Source: Flavobacterium plurextorum (GTDB taxonomy: Bacteria; Bacteroidota; Bacteroidia; Flavobacteriales; Flavobacteriaceae). Taken from it: a stretch of 64,000 nt of DNA. The DNA lies in assembly GCF_002217395.1 (NCBI RefSeq), contig NZ_MUHD01000014.1, positions 341,643-405,642 of the forward strand, read 5' to 3'. The notes below the pieces were generated by a model. The model was not told the origin of the DNA, searched no databases, and saw nothing but the letters and a program-made list of their open reading frames with translations. The translations under genes were made by a program, and so were the position numbers. Shown here piece by piece: positions 45,862-55,995 of this stretch. How positions within the stretch are numbered: the stretch's first letter is position 1; each line of letters opens with the position of its first letter.

Positions 45862-48800
45862 ATGTCATCAAACAAAAAATACTGGAAAAGTGTTGAAGAA
45901 CTAGAAAATAGTTCTATTGTTGAGGCGCTTAGAAATAACGAATTTGTTGAAGAGATTCCTACAGATGAATTCTTAGGAAATGCAGATGCTTTAGCTACAT
46001 CTGGAACTTCACGTCGTGACTTTTTAAAGTACGTAGGATTTAGTACTGCGGCAGTTACACTTGCTGCTTGTGAAGGTCCTGTGCACAAGTCTATCCCTTA
46101 TGTATTACAACCAGAGCAAATCATTCCTGGTGTTGCAGATTTTTATGCAACTACTGTTTTTGATGGTTTTGATTTTGCAAATCTTTTGGTAAAAACTCGT
46201 GAGGGTCGTCCAATTAAAATTGAGAACAATACTATTTCTGGATCTAAATTTTCTGCTAATGCTAGAATTCATGCATCTATCTTAGGGTTATATGATAGTA
46301 TGCGTTTGAAAGAGCCTAAATTAGACGGAAAAAATAGCAGCTGGTCAGCAGTTGATTTAAAAATTAAATCAAGTTTAGCTGATGCAAAAGCAAAAGGAGG
46401 TCAAGTAGTATTATTAACAAATACATTAGCAAGTCCATCTACTGAGAAATTAATAGGTGAGTTTATTGCTAAAAATCCAAATGCTAAACATGTAGTTTAC
46501 GATGCGGTTTCTTCATCTGATGCGTTAGATGCTTTTGAAACTGTTTATGGTGAAAGAGCTTTAGTGGATTATGATTTTTCAAAAGCTTCATTAATTGTAT
46601 CTGTAGGTGCTGATTTCTTAGGAGATTGGCAAGGTGGTGGGTACGATGCTGGATATGCAAAAGGACGTATTCCTCAAAACGGAAAAATGTCTCGTCATTT
46701 TCAGTTTGAATCAAATATGACATTATCTGGAGCTGCAGCTGATAAGCGTGTTCCAATGACGACAGCTGATCAAAAACAAGCTTTAGTTCAGATTTATAAT
46801 GTTGTTGTTGGAGGTTCGGTTCCGGTTTCTTTAGATGCTAAGTTTAAAGCGGAAGTTGAAAAAGCAGCGCAACAATTAAAAGCAGCTGGTTCTAAAGGAA
46901 TTTTAGTGTCTGGCTTAGAAGATAAGAATGCGCAATTATTAGTTTTAGCTATTAATCAAGCATTGTCTAGTGAGGCTTTTAATACAGCTGAAACAAGACA
47001 AATTAGAAAAGGTTCTAACGCTGTAGTTGCTCAATTATTAAAAGATATGAATGCAGGAAGTGTTCATACTTTAATTATGAGTGGTGTTAATCCTGTTTAT
47101 ACTTTAGCTGATTCTGCTTCTTTTGTTTCTGGATTGAAAAAAGTTAAAACGTCAGTTGCTTTATCTTTAAAAGAAGATGAAACTGCTGCTATATCAACAA
47201 TTGCTGCACCAGTTCCTCATTATTTAGAGTCTTGGGGAGATTTGGTGATTACAAAAGGAACATATAGTTTAACACAACCTACAATTCGTCCAATCTTTGA
47301 TACAAAACAACTTCAAGACGTTTTATTGTCATTGAATGGTGTTGCAGGGAATTTCTACGATTACCTTAAAGCTAATTCAGGGTCAATTATTGCAGGATCT
47401 TCTTGGAACAAAGTTTTACATGATGGTGTTTTTGTATACGGTTCAAGTGCTTTAAATGGTGGTTCTTATGATTACGCAGGTGCTGCAAGTGCACTTTCAA
47501 AATCAAAAGCTGCTGGAGAGCTTGAATTAGTTTTGTATACTAAAACTGGAATGGGAGACGGACAACATGCAAACAATCCTTGGTTGCAAGAGTTTCCAGA
47601 TCCAATCACAAGAGTTTCATGGGATAACTATATTACAGTTTCTAATGCTGATGCAAAGAAATTTAATTTATCAAACGAAATTGTTGCAAATGGAGGTTTG
47701 AATGGTAGTTATGCTACTATTACTACTGCAGATGGAACTAAATTAGAAAATGTGCCGGTAATTGTTCAGCCAGGACAAGCAGTTGGAACAGTTGGTTTAG
47801 CTGTAGGTTACGGTCGTAAAGCGGCTTTAAAAGAAGAAATGCAAGTAGGTATTAATGCTTACGCTTTATATAAAAACTTCAATAATGTTCAAGCTGTTTC
47901 TATTGTGAAAGCTAATGGAGAGCATGAGTTTGCTTGTGTTCAAGGGCAAAAAACATTAATGGGAAGAGGAGATATTATTAAAGAAACAACTTTAAAAATC
48001 TTTAATACTGAAGATGCTAAACATTGGAACGAACAACCAATGGTATCTTTAGATCACCAAGAAGTTGAAGCTACTACTGTTGATTTATGGGAATCATTTG
48101 ATCGTTCTACTGGACATCACTTTAACTTATCAATCGACTTGAACGCTTGTACTGGATGTGGAGCATGTGTTATTGCTTGTCATGCAGAAAATAACGTTCC
48201 TGTAGTAGGTAAATCTGAGGTTAGAAGAAGTCGTGATATGCACTGGTTGCGTATTGACAGATATTATTCTTCTGAAAGTACTTTTGCTGGGGATAACGAA
48301 AGAAAAGAAGGTATTGCTGGTTTGTCTAGTTCATTGTCTACATTCAATGAAATGGAAAAACCTGGGGATAATCCTCAAGTAGCATTCCAACCTGTAATGT
48401 GTCAGCACTGTAATCACGCACCTTGTGAAACAGTTTGTCCGGTTGCCGCGACTTCACACGGTCGTCAAGGTCAAAACCACATGGCATACAACAGATGTGT
48501 TGGTACTCGTTACTGTGCTAATAACTGTCCTTATAAAGTTCGTCGTTTTAACTGGTTCTTATACAACAAAAACAGTGAATTCGATTATCACATGAATGAT
48601 GATTTAGGTCGTATGGTATTAAATCCAGACGTAAATGTACGTTCGCGTGGTGTTATGGAAAAATGTTCTATGTGTATTCAAATGACACAAGCTACTATAT
48701 TAAATGCTAAAAAAGAAGGCCGTTCAATTGTTGATGGAGAATTCCAAACAGCTTGTTCAAGTGCTTGTTCTTCTGGAGCAATGATATTTGGTGATGTTAA

Positions 48801-48915
48801 TGATGCCGAAAGTAAAGTTGCTAAATTAGCAGCTGATGATAGATCATATCATTTATTAGAGCATGTAGGAACAAAACCTAATGTGGTTTACCATGTTAAA
48901 GTTAGAAATACTTAG
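45862..48915 (+). CDS. actB: Alternative complex III iron-sulfur subunit ActB
   Basis: A 1017-residue fusion of a molybdopterin oxidoreductase-like domain that lacks obvious cofactor ligands and a C-terminal ferredoxin domain. A Tat-like signal TSRRDFLKYVGFSTAAVTLA lies near residue 50. Cluster motifs are CTGCGACVIACHAENN, CQHCNHAPCETVCPV, CVGTRYCANNCPYKVRRFNW and CSMCIQMTQ with a final CSSACSSGAM, consistent with four Fe-S clusters. Faces the periplasm and links quinol oxidation to the heme subunits. Confidence 0.95.
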   Translation: MSSNKKYWKSVEELENSSIVEALRNNEFVEEIPTDEFLGNADALATSGTSRRDFLKYVGFSTAAVTLAACEGPVHKSIPYVLQPEQIIPGVADFYATTVFDGFDFANLLVKTREGRPIKIENNTISGSKFSANARIHASILGLYDSMRLKEPKLDGKNSSWSAVDLKIKSSLADAKAKGGQVVLLTNTLASPSTEKLIGEFIAKNPNAKHVVYDAVSSSDALDAFETVYGERALVDYDFSKASLIVSVGADFLGDWQGGGYDAGYAKGRIPQNGKMSRHFQFESNMTLSGAAADKRVPMTTADQKQALVQIYNVVVGGSVPVSLDAKFKAEVEKAAQQLKAAGSKGILVSGLEDKNAQLLVLAINQALSSEAFNTAETRQIRKGSNAVVAQLLKDMNAGSVHTLIMSGVNPVYTLADSASFVSGLKKVKTSVALSLKEDETAAISTIAAPVPHYLESWGDLVITKGTYSLTQPTIRPIFDTKQLQDVLLSLNGVAGNFYDYLKANSGSIIAGSSWNKVLHDGVFVYGSSALNGGSYDYAGAASALSKSKAAGELELVLYTKTGMGDGQHANNPWLQEFPDPITRVSWDNYITVSNADAKKFNLSNEIVANGGLNGSYATITTADGTKLENVPVIVQPGQAVGTVGLAVGYGRKAALKEEMQVGINAYALYKNFNNVQAVSIVKANGEHEFACVQGQKTLMGRGDIIKETTLKIFNTEDAKHWNEQPMVSLDHQEVEATTVDLWESFDRSTGHHFNLSIDLNACTGCGACVIACHAENNVPVVGKSEVRRSRDMHWLRIDRYYSSESTFAGDNERKEGIAGLSSSLSTFNEMEKPGDNPQVAFQPVMCQHCNHAPCETVCPVAATSHGRQGQNHMAYNRCVGTRYCANNCPYKVRRFNWFLYNKNSEFDYHMNDDLGRMVLNPDVNVRSRGVMEKCSMCIQMTQATILNAKKEGRSIVDGEFQTACSSACSSGAMIFGDVNDAESKVAKLAADDRSYHLLEHVGTKPNVVYHVKVRNT

Positions 48916-48949
48916 AATAAATTATTAATAAGAAACAATATAAAGGATT

Positions 48950-50353
48950 ATGTCGTCTCACTACGAAGCACCCATTAGAAAACCTTTAGTTATAGGTGAT
49001 AAATCATATCACGATGTAACTGTAGATGTGGCAGCACCTGTTGAAGGTCCTGCAAATAAACAATGGTGGATTGTATTTTCAATCGCATTAATAGCCTTCC
49101 TTTGGGGGTTAGGTTGTATAATTTACACCGTATCTACCGGTATTGGAACATGGGGATTAAATAAAACAGTTGGCTGGGCTTGGGATATTACTAACTTCGT
49201 TTGGTGGGTTGGTATTGGTCACGCTGGAACTTTGATTTCTGCAGTACTATTACTTTTCCGTCAACGTTGGAGAATGGCTATTAACCGTTCTGCGGAAGCA
49301 ATGACTATTTTCTCAGTAGTTCAAGCAGGTTTATTTCCAATTATTCACATGGGACGTCCATGGTTAGCATACTGGGTTTTACCTATTCCAAATCAGTTTG
49401 GATCTTTATGGGTAAACTTTAACTCACCATTACTTTGGGACGTATTCGCGATTTCTACTTATCTTTCGGTATCATTAGTTTTCTGGTGGACTGGTTTATT
49501 GCCTGATTTCGCAATGCTTCGTGATAGAGCTATAACTCCTTTTAACAAAAGAGTTTATTCTATCTTAAGTTTTGGATGGAGTGGTAGAGCTAAAGATTGG
49601 CAGCGTTTTGAAGAAGTATCATTGGTATTAGCTGGTTTAGCAACTCCTCTTGTACTTTCTGTACACACAATTGTATCGATGGACTTTGCTACTTCTGTAA
49701 TTCCAGGATGGCATACAACAATTTTCCCTCCATACTTCGTTGCTGGAGCGGTATTCTCAGGATTTGCAATGGTAAACACATTGTTAATCGTTATGAGAAA
49801 AGTTTCTAATCTTGAAGCATATATCACATTGCAACATATTGAATTGATGAATATCATTATTATGATTACTGGTTCGATCGTTGGTGTGGCTTATATCACT
49901 GAGTTATTCGTAGCTTGGTATTCTGGAGTAGAGTATGAGCAATATGCATTCTTAAACAGAGCTACTGGACCTTACTGGTGGGCATATTGGTCAATGATGA
50001 CTTGTAATGTTTTCTCTCCACAATTTATGTGGTTCAAAAAACTAAGAACAAGTATCATGTTCTCATTTATTATTTCGATTGTGGTAAACATCGGAATGTG
50101 GTTTGAAAGATTCGTAATTATTGTTACTTCTCTACATAGAGATTATCTTCCATCTTCTTGGACAATGTTCTCACCAACATTTGTTGATATTGGAATTTTC
50201 ATCGGAACAATTGGTTTCTTCTTTGTATTGTTTTTATTATACTCTAGAACATTCCCTGTAATTGCACAGGCAGAGGTTAAGACAATTCTAAAAGGAACAG
50301 GAGATAATTACATTAGAGAAAGAGCAAAAAATAAAGATTCACATCATGAGTAA
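48950..50353 (+). CDS. actC: Alternative complex III membrane subunit ActC
   Basis: A 467-residue NrfD/PsrC-family protein with about ten transmembrane helices, thought to carry a quinol site. Typical segments are NFVWWVGIGHAGTLISAVLL, FPIIHMGRPWLAYW and SVHTIVSMDFATSVIPGWHT. It overlaps actD by 8 bases. Confidence 0.95.
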   Translation: MSSHYEAPIRKPLVIGDKSYHDVTVDVAAPVEGPANKQWWIVFSIALIAFLWGLGCIIYTVSTGIGTWGLNKTVGWAWDITNFVWWVGIGHAGTLISAVLLLFRQRWRMAINRSAEAMTIFSVVQAGLFPIIHMGRPWLAYWVLPIPNQFGSLWVNFNSPLLWDVFAISTYLSVSLVFWWTGLLPDFAMLRDRAITPFNKRVYSILSFGWSGRAKDWQRFEEVSLVLAGLATPLVLSVHTIVSMDFATSVIPGWHTTIFPPYFVAGAVFSGFAMVNTLLIVMRKVSNLEAYITLQHIELMNIIIMITGSIVGVAYITELFVAWYSGVEYEQYAFLNRATGPYWWAYWSMMTCNVFSPQFMWFKKLRTSIMFSFIISIVVNIGMWFERFVIIVTSLHRDYLPSSWTMFSPTFVDIGIFIGTIGFFFVLFLLYSRTFPVIAQAEVKTILKGTGDNYIRERAKNKDSHHE

Positions 50354-50870
50354 TAAAGTAATATACGCCATTTATAATGACGATGATATTTTGATGGATG
50401 CAGTAAAGAAAACTAGAGCTGCACATCATCATATTGAAGAGGTTTTTACTCCATTTCCTGTTCACGGATTGGATAAAGCAATGGGTTTAGCACCAACAAG
50501 ATTAGCAATTTGTTCTTTTCTTTACGGATGTGTTGGTATTTCATTTGCTACATTTATGATGAGTTATATCATGATTCACGATTGGCCGCAAGATATTGGA
50601 GGTAAGCCTAGTTTTAGCTTCATTCAAAACATGCCTTCTTTTGTGCCTATTATGTTTGAGATGACTGTGTTTTTTGCTGCCCACTTAATGGTTATTACTT
50701 TTTATATGAGAAGTAGATTATGGCCTTTTAAAGAAGCTGAAAATCCAGATGTGAGAACAACAGATGACCATTTTTTAATGGAAGTTGCTGTGAATAATAA
50801 TGAAGCAGAACTAGTTACTTTTTTCGAAGGAACTGGAGCTGTTGAAGTTAAAGTAATTGAAAAGAATTAA
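50346..50870 (+). CDS. actD: Alternative complex III subunit ActD (DUF3341)
   Basis: A 174-residue membrane protein of family DUF3341. The soluble N-terminal part has YAIYNDDDILMDAVKK and EEVFTPFPVHGLDKAMGL; two transmembrane helices follow around residues 58-80 and 100-125. The C-terminus is acidic. Structural subunit without cofactors. Confidence 0.93.
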   Translation: MSNKVIYAIYNDDDILMDAVKKTRAAHHHIEEVFTPFPVHGLDKAMGLAPTRLAICSFLYGCVGISFATFMMSYIMIHDWPQDIGGKPSFSFIQNMPSFVPIMFEMTVFFAAHLMVITFYMRSRLWPFKEAENPDVRTTDDHFLMEVAVNNNEAELVTFFEGTGAVEVKVIEKN

Positions 50871-50878
50871 TTGTAGCT

Positions 50879-51424
50879 ATGAAAAGGATATATAAAATAA
50901 CACTTTTAGTTGGTATAACTATTTTAGTTTCATCTTGCCACAATAATTCGGCACCAAACTATCAGTATTTCCCTAATATGTATGAGTCTTTGGCATATGA
51001 GCCATATGCAGAAGCAAAAGTATTTAAGGGTGGTAAAGAAGGACAGCTTCCTGTAGAAGGAACTATCAATAGAGGTTTTGAGCCTTATGAGTATGAAAAT
51101 TCAACTGCAGGTTATGAATTGGCGAAAGCTAATTTAAAATCGCCTTTGACTGAAATAGAAAAAAGTTCTGAAAAAGGAAAAGAACTTTTCGATATTTACT
51201 GTATAAGCTGCCATGGTGCAACTGGAAATGGTAAAGGTAAATTAGTTGAAAGAGAGAAATTTCTTGGAGTACCTAGCTATAAAGACAGAGAGATTACAGA
51301 AGGAAGTATCTTTCATGTTGAGACTTATGGTTTAAATGCAATGGGTTCGCATGCAAATCAATTAAGTGCCCACGAACGTTGGTTAGTTGCTGACTATGTT
51401 CTAAAACTAAAAAGCCAATTATAA
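50879..51424 (+). CDS. actE: Alternative complex III cytochrome c ActE, lipoprotein
   Basis: A 181-residue monoheme cytochrome. The signal peptide ends in the lipobox VSSC (cysteine 20), predicting a lipid anchor. The heme site is CISCHGATGNG near residue 109 and the Met ligand is probably in LNAMGSHANQL. In the complex it passes electrons towards the oxidase. Confidence 0.94.
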   Translation: MKRIYKITLLVGITILVSSCHNNSAPNYQYFPNMYESLAYEPYAEAKVFKGGKEGQLPVEGTINRGFEPYEYENSTAGYELAKANLKSPLTEIEKSSEKGKELFDIYCISCHGATGNGKGKLVEREKFLGVPSYKDREITEGSIFHVETYGLNAMGSHANQLSAHERWLVADYVLKLKSQL

Positions 51425-51451
51425 TTGTTGAACAAACTGATCGTAATAGAT

Positions 51452-52846
51452 ATGTATACATTTTCAAGTAAATTAAAAACTTTTTCTTTCATCCTAATGA
51501 TCGTTGGTATATTAGGAATAGGATATGGTTTTTTAACTGCTCCTAAAGATATTCAAGAAGTTGAAAAAATTCTTGCTGCAGATGCACATGGTTCTCATGG
51601 TACTGCGCATGAAGCAACAGCAGAAGCTTCTCATGCAGAAGCTGGACATCACGAAACTGCTGAGGCATCTCATGATTCACATAAAGGTGGTGAACATGCA
51701 AAAGTTAATGCCGCTGATGAACATACAGAACATTTAAACCATGTACTGCACCAATTACAAAATAAACCATGGTCTGCATTATATGTAGCTTGTATTTTCT
51801 TTTTGTTGCTTTCAATGGGTGTTTTAGCATTTTATGCTATTCAACAAGTTGCACAAGCAGGTTGGTCTCCAGTTTTGTTTAGAGTAATGCAGGGTATTAC
51901 TGCTTATTTACCAGTTGGCTCTGTAATTTTCTTTATTATTTTGGTTCTTTGCGGACTACATTTTAATCATATTTTTGTATGGTTAGGGGAAGGTGTTACA
52001 GATCCAAAAAGTCCTAATTATGATGCAATTATTGCTGGAAAATCAGGTTATTTAAACTTTCCATTTTGGATTGTTAGAGCTGGTATCTTTTTATTAGGAT
52101 GGAATTTATATAACTATTTCTCAAGAAAGAATTGTTTAGCTCAAGATGAAGCAAATGATGATTTATACTATAAAAAGAACTTTAAGGCATCAGCTGGATT
52201 CTTAGTATTCTTTATCGTATCTGAATCTATTATGTCTTGGGATTGGATTATGTCATTTGATCCACATTGGTTTAGTACATTATTCGGATGGTATGTTTTT
52301 GCTTCTTTCTTTGTAAGCGGAATTACTACTATTGCTTTAGTGACTATTTATTTAAAATCTAAAGGATATTTAGAGTTTGTTAATACAAGCCATATTCATG
52401 ATTTAGCTAAATTTATGTTTGGTATTAGTATTTTCTGGACGTACTTATGGTTTTCTCAGTTTATGTTAATCTGGTACGCTAATATTCCTGAGGAGGTTAC
52501 TTATTTCATCACAAGAATTCAATTATATAACTTGCCATTCTTTGGTGCTGTCGTTATGAATTTTGTTTTTCCATTATTAATCTTAATCAATACTGATTTC
52601 AAACGTCTTAGCTGGATTATTGTAATGGCTGGTATTGTTATTTTATTAGGACATTATATTGATTTCTTTAATATGATTATGCCTGGTACAGTAGGAGATA
52701 AATGGTTTATTGGAGTTTCTGAAATTGCGTCTATTCTTTTCTTTTTAGGATTGTTTATTTTTACAGTATTTACTGCATTAACTAAATCTCCTTTACTTGC
52801 AAAAAGAAATCCTTTCATAGAAGAAAGTAAACATTTTCATTATTAA
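51452..52846 (+). CDS. actF: Alternative complex III membrane subunit ActF
   Basis: A protein of about 464 residues with roughly ten membrane helices, paralogous to ActC in fold and binding quinol or conducting protons. I start at ATG 51452 (MYTFSSKLKTF); an in-frame TTG at 51425, next to the actE stop, would add 9 residues. After the first helix there is a loop of about 55 residues very rich in His, Glu and Ala (for example HAEAGHHETAEASHDSH). Typical segment SIMSWDWIMSFDPHWFSTLF follows. Confidence 0.92.
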   Translation: MYTFSSKLKTFSFILMIVGILGIGYGFLTAPKDIQEVEKILAADAHGSHGTAHEATAEASHAEAGHHETAEASHDSHKGGEHAKVNAADEHTEHLNHVLHQLQNKPWSALYVACIFFLLLSMGVLAFYAIQQVAQAGWSPVLFRVMQGITAYLPVGSVIFFIILVLCGLHFNHIFVWLGEGVTDPKSPNYDAIIAGKSGYLNFPFWIVRAGIFLLGWNLYNYFSRKNCLAQDEANDDLYYKKNFKASAGFLVFFIVSESIMSWDWIMSFDPHWFSTLFGWYVFASFFVSGITTIALVTIYLKSKGYLEFVNTSHIHDLAKFMFGISIFWTYLWFSQFMLIWYANIPEEVTYFITRIQLYNLPFFGAVVMNFVFPLLILINTDFKRLSWIIVMAGIVILLGHYIDFFNMIMPGTVGDKWFIGVSEIASILFFLGLFIFTVFTALTKSPLLAKRNPFIEESKHFHY

Positions 52847-52865
52847 TATTTAAAGAAATAAACAG

Positions 52866-54056
52866 ATGACAAGTTTGTTGGTAATTGTAGTTTTAGTTTT
52901 ATTAGCAGTTGCATTATGGCAATTGACCAAGATATTTGATCTTACTCAAGTAGGATCTTCTTCGGACGATTCTCAGGTTGCATCAGATAATGATAATAAT
53001 ATTCAGGGATATATTATGTTTGGCTTTTTAGCTTTCATTTATATATTTACTATTTATGGTTTACTAAAATGGGGTAAATTAGTACTTCATACGCCAGCTT
53101 CTGAGCATGGGCTTTTGGTAGATAATTTGATGAATATTACTTGGGTATTAATTTTTACAGTTCAAGTAATTACTCAAGGGTTATTACATTGGTTTTCTTT
53201 TAAAAATAGAGGACATAAAGATAAAAAAGCTTTATTCTTTGCAGATAGTAATAAATTAGAAGCGATTTGGAGTATTATTCCATCAGTAGTTTTAGCTTGT
53301 TTAATTCTTTATGGATTATATGCTTGGAATAATATTATGTTTGTTGATAAAGATGAAGATGTTGTAGAGATTGAATTATATGCTCAACAGTTTAAATGGA
53401 CGGCAAGATATGCAGGTCAAGATAATGTTTTAGGAAAAGCAAACGTGCGTTTGATTGAAGGTATTAATACATTAGGAGTTGATATGTCAGATCCTAATTC
53501 TCAAGATGACATTGTTGTTTCTGAGCTTCATATTCCTAAAGGTAAAAAAGTGCATTTCAAAATGCGTTCTCAGGACGTTCTGCATTCAGCTTATTTTCCT
53601 CACTTTAGAGCACAGATGAACTGTGTGCCTGGTATGGTAACTGAGTTTGCTTTTGTTCCAACTTATACTACTGCTGAATACAGAGAGTTGCCATTTATGG
53701 TTGAGAAAGTTGCAAACATCAACAAATTAAGAGCTGAAAAAAGTATTGAGTTAGTTGCAAAAGGAGGTACAGCTTTAGATCCTTACACATTTGATTATTT
53801 ATTATTATGTAATAAAATTTGTGGAGCTTCACACTATAACATGCAAATGAAAGTTATTGTAGATACTCCAGAAGAATATAAAAAATGGTTAAGCGAGAAA
53901 ACTACTTTAGCTCAGGATATTAAAGCGGCAGCAGCTGCTAAAAAGCCTGAAGCAGAAGGTGCTGCACCAAGTGATACTACTGCAAAAGTTATCGATACTG
54001 TAAAAGCGGTTGTAGATACTGTAAAAGCAGCTGTAGCTAAAGTTGCGATGAAATAA
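52866..54056 (+). CDS. ctaC: Cytochrome c oxidase subunit II
   Basis: A 396-residue subunit II. Two canonical membrane helices lie near residues 90-110 and 135-160, with extra N-terminal hydrophobic segments near 1-17 and 48-68. The CuA domain has AQQFKWTARYAG, DVLHSAYFPHFRAQMNCVPG and CNKICGASHYNM, keeping the Cys, His and Met ligands. The C-terminus carries an unusual tail of about 50 residues rich in Ala, Lys, Val and Asp, with VIDTVKAVVDTVKAAVAKV resembling an amphipathic helix. Continues the act transcription unit. Confidence 0.95.
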   Translation: MTSLLVIVVLVLLAVALWQLTKIFDLTQVGSSSDDSQVASDNDNNIQGYIMFGFLAFIYIFTIYGLLKWGKLVLHTPASEHGLLVDNLMNITWVLIFTVQVITQGLLHWFSFKNRGHKDKKALFFADSNKLEAIWSIIPSVVLACLILYGLYAWNNIMFVDKDEDVVEIELYAQQFKWTARYAGQDNVLGKANVRLIEGINTLGVDMSDPNSQDDIVVSELHIPKGKKVHFKMRSQDVLHSAYFPHFRAQMNCVPGMVTEFAFVPTYTTAEYRELPFMVEKVANINKLRAEKSIELVAKGGTALDPYTFDYLLLCNKICGASHYNMQMKVIVDTPEEYKKWLSEKTTLAQDIKAAAAAKKPEAEGAAPSDTTAKVIDTVKAVVDTVKAAVAKVAMK

Positions 54057-54086
54057 TATTATTAAGAAAATTTAAAGTACACATAT

Positions 54087-55889
54087 ATGTCAGCAGAAGC
54101 GCACGGTCACGATCACGGACACGATCACGAGCACGAACATCATCATAAAGACACGTTCATTACTAAATATATTTTTAGTATTGATCACAAAATGATCGCT
54201 AAGCAATACTTGATTACAGGTATTATCATGGGGATTATTGGTATCGCTATGTCTTTGCTTTTCAGAATGCAATTGGCTTGGCCAGAAGAGTCTTTTAAAA
54301 TCTTTAATGTTTTATTAGGAGACAAATTTGCACCTGATGGTGTAATGGCAAATGATATTTATCTAGCTTTAGTTACAATTCATGGTACCATTATGGTATT
54401 CTTTGTACTGACAGCTGGTTTAAGTGGAACTTTTAGTAACTTACTTATTCCGCTTCAAATCGGAGCGCGAGATATGGCTTCTGGATTTATGAATATGATT
54501 TCATACTGGTTGTTCTTTTTATCTGCTGTAGTTATGTTATGTTCTTTATTTGTTGAAGCTGGACCAGCTTCTGCAGGTTGGACAATTTATCCACCATTAA
54601 GTGCTTTACCACAAGCGATCCCTGGATCTGGAACAGGTATGACTTTATGGTTAGTTTCGATGGCTATCTTTATTGCATCTTCATTAATGGGGTCATTAAA
54701 TTACATTGTTACTGTTATCAATTTGAGAACTAAAGGTATGTCTATGACAAGACTTCCTCTTACAATCTGGACATTTTTTGTAACAGCAATTATTGGTGTT
54801 ATTTCATTCCCAGTATTATTATCAGCTGCTTTATTATTGATTTTTGATAGAAGTTTCGGTACTTCATTCTTCTTATCTGATATTTATATTGCAGGAGAGG
54901 TTTTACATTACCAAGGAGGTTCTCCGGTATTATTCGAACACTTATTTTGGTTCTTAGGACACCCTGAAGTTTACATCGTAATTTTACCAGCAATGGGACT
55001 TGTTTCTGAAATTATGGCTACGAATTCTCGTAAACCAATTTTCGGATATAGAGCGATGATTATGTCAGTTCTTGCAATTGCATTCTTATCTACTATTGTA
55101 TGGGGTCACCACATGTTTATCTCAGGTATGAATCCTTTCTTAGGATCTGTATTTACTTTTACAACTTTATTGATTGCAATTCCTTCAGCTGTAAAAGCTT
55201 TTAACTGGATTACAACTTTATGGAAAGGTAACTTACAGTTTAACCCTGCAATGTTATTCTCTATTGGAATGGTTTCTACTTTCATTACTGGAGGTTTAAC
55301 AGGAATCATTTTAGGAGATAGTACTTTAGATATTAACGTTCACGATACTTACTTTGTAATTGCTCACTTTCACTTAGTAATGGGTATCTCTGCACTTTAC
55401 GGAATGTTTGCTGGTATTTACCACTGGTTCCCTAAAATGTACGGAAGAATGTTAAATAAAAACTTAGGTTATATTCACTTCTGGATTACTGCAGTTTGTG
55501 CTTATGGAGTTTTCTTTCCAATGCACTTTATTGGATTAGCTGGTTTACCAAGACGTTATTATACAAATACCAACTTCCCATTGTTTGATGATTTACAAAA
55601 TGTGAATGTTTTAATTACAACATTCGCTCTTGTAGGAGGAGCTTTCCAATTAGTATTTTTATACAACTTCTTCAGCAGTATTTTCTACGGTAAGAAAGCA
55701 GTTCAAAATCCTTGGAGATCTACAACATTAGAGTGGACAACTCCTGTTGAGCATATTCACGGAAACTGGCCAGGTGAAATTCCTCATGTATACCGTTGGC
55801 CGTATGACTATAGTAACCCAAATCATGATGTAGATTTTGTTCCTCAAAATGTGCCAATGAAAGAAGGTGAAGAAGTTTTACACCACTAA
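54087..55889 (+). CDS. ctaD: Cytochrome c oxidase subunit I
   Basis: A 600-residue catalytic subunit with about 12 helices. Heme and CuB ligands are in VTIHGTIMVFF, LGHPEVYIVILPAMG (His-Tyr pair and the A1-type Glu), WGHHMF and AHFHLVMG. Residues 5-22 are strikingly His-rich (AHGHDHGHDHEHEHHH), which may bind copper or other metals. It is the last gene of the operon; subunit III is not in the window. Confidence 0.96.
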   Translation: MSAEAHGHDHGHDHEHEHHHKDTFITKYIFSIDHKMIAKQYLITGIIMGIIGIAMSLLFRMQLAWPEESFKIFNVLLGDKFAPDGVMANDIYLALVTIHGTIMVFFVLTAGLSGTFSNLLIPLQIGARDMASGFMNMISYWLFFLSAVVMLCSLFVEAGPASAGWTIYPPLSALPQAIPGSGTGMTLWLVSMAIFIASSLMGSLNYIVTVINLRTKGMSMTRLPLTIWTFFVTAIIGVISFPVLLSAALLLIFDRSFGTSFFLSDIYIAGEVLHYQGGSPVLFEHLFWFLGHPEVYIVILPAMGLVSEIMATNSRKPIFGYRAMIMSVLAIAFLSTIVWGHHMFISGMNPFLGSVFTFTTLLIAIPSAVKAFNWITTLWKGNLQFNPAMLFSIGMVSTFITGGLTGIILGDSTLDINVHDTYFVIAHFHLVMGISALYGMFAGIYHWFPKMYGRMLNKNLGYIHFWITAVCAYGVFFPMHFIGLAGLPRRYYTNTNFPLFDDLQNVNVLITTFALVGGAFQLVFLYNFFSSIFYGKKAVQNPWRSTTLEWTTPVEHIHGNWPGEIPHVYRWPYDYSNPNHDVDFVPQNVPMKEGEEVLHH

Positions 55890-55901
55890 AATATTAGAAA
55901 G

Positions 55902-55928
55902 ACTGTCAGAGATGACAGTTTTTTTTTT
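55902..55928 (+). terminator. Terminator of the act-cta operon
   Basis: ACTGTCA and TGACAGT pair around GAGA, followed by ten T residues. Confidence 0.9.
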
Positions 55929-55995
55929 ATACGTTTATTTTAAGCCGTTAGATATTACTGTTTAGATACTGATTTACTTTGTATATCTTTGTAAA

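Noticed and set aside
45862..48915. actB as a molybdenum oxidoreductase
   Set aside because: The gene order actABCDEF and the fused ferredoxin domain identify the alternative complex III subunit, which has no molybdopterin cofactor.
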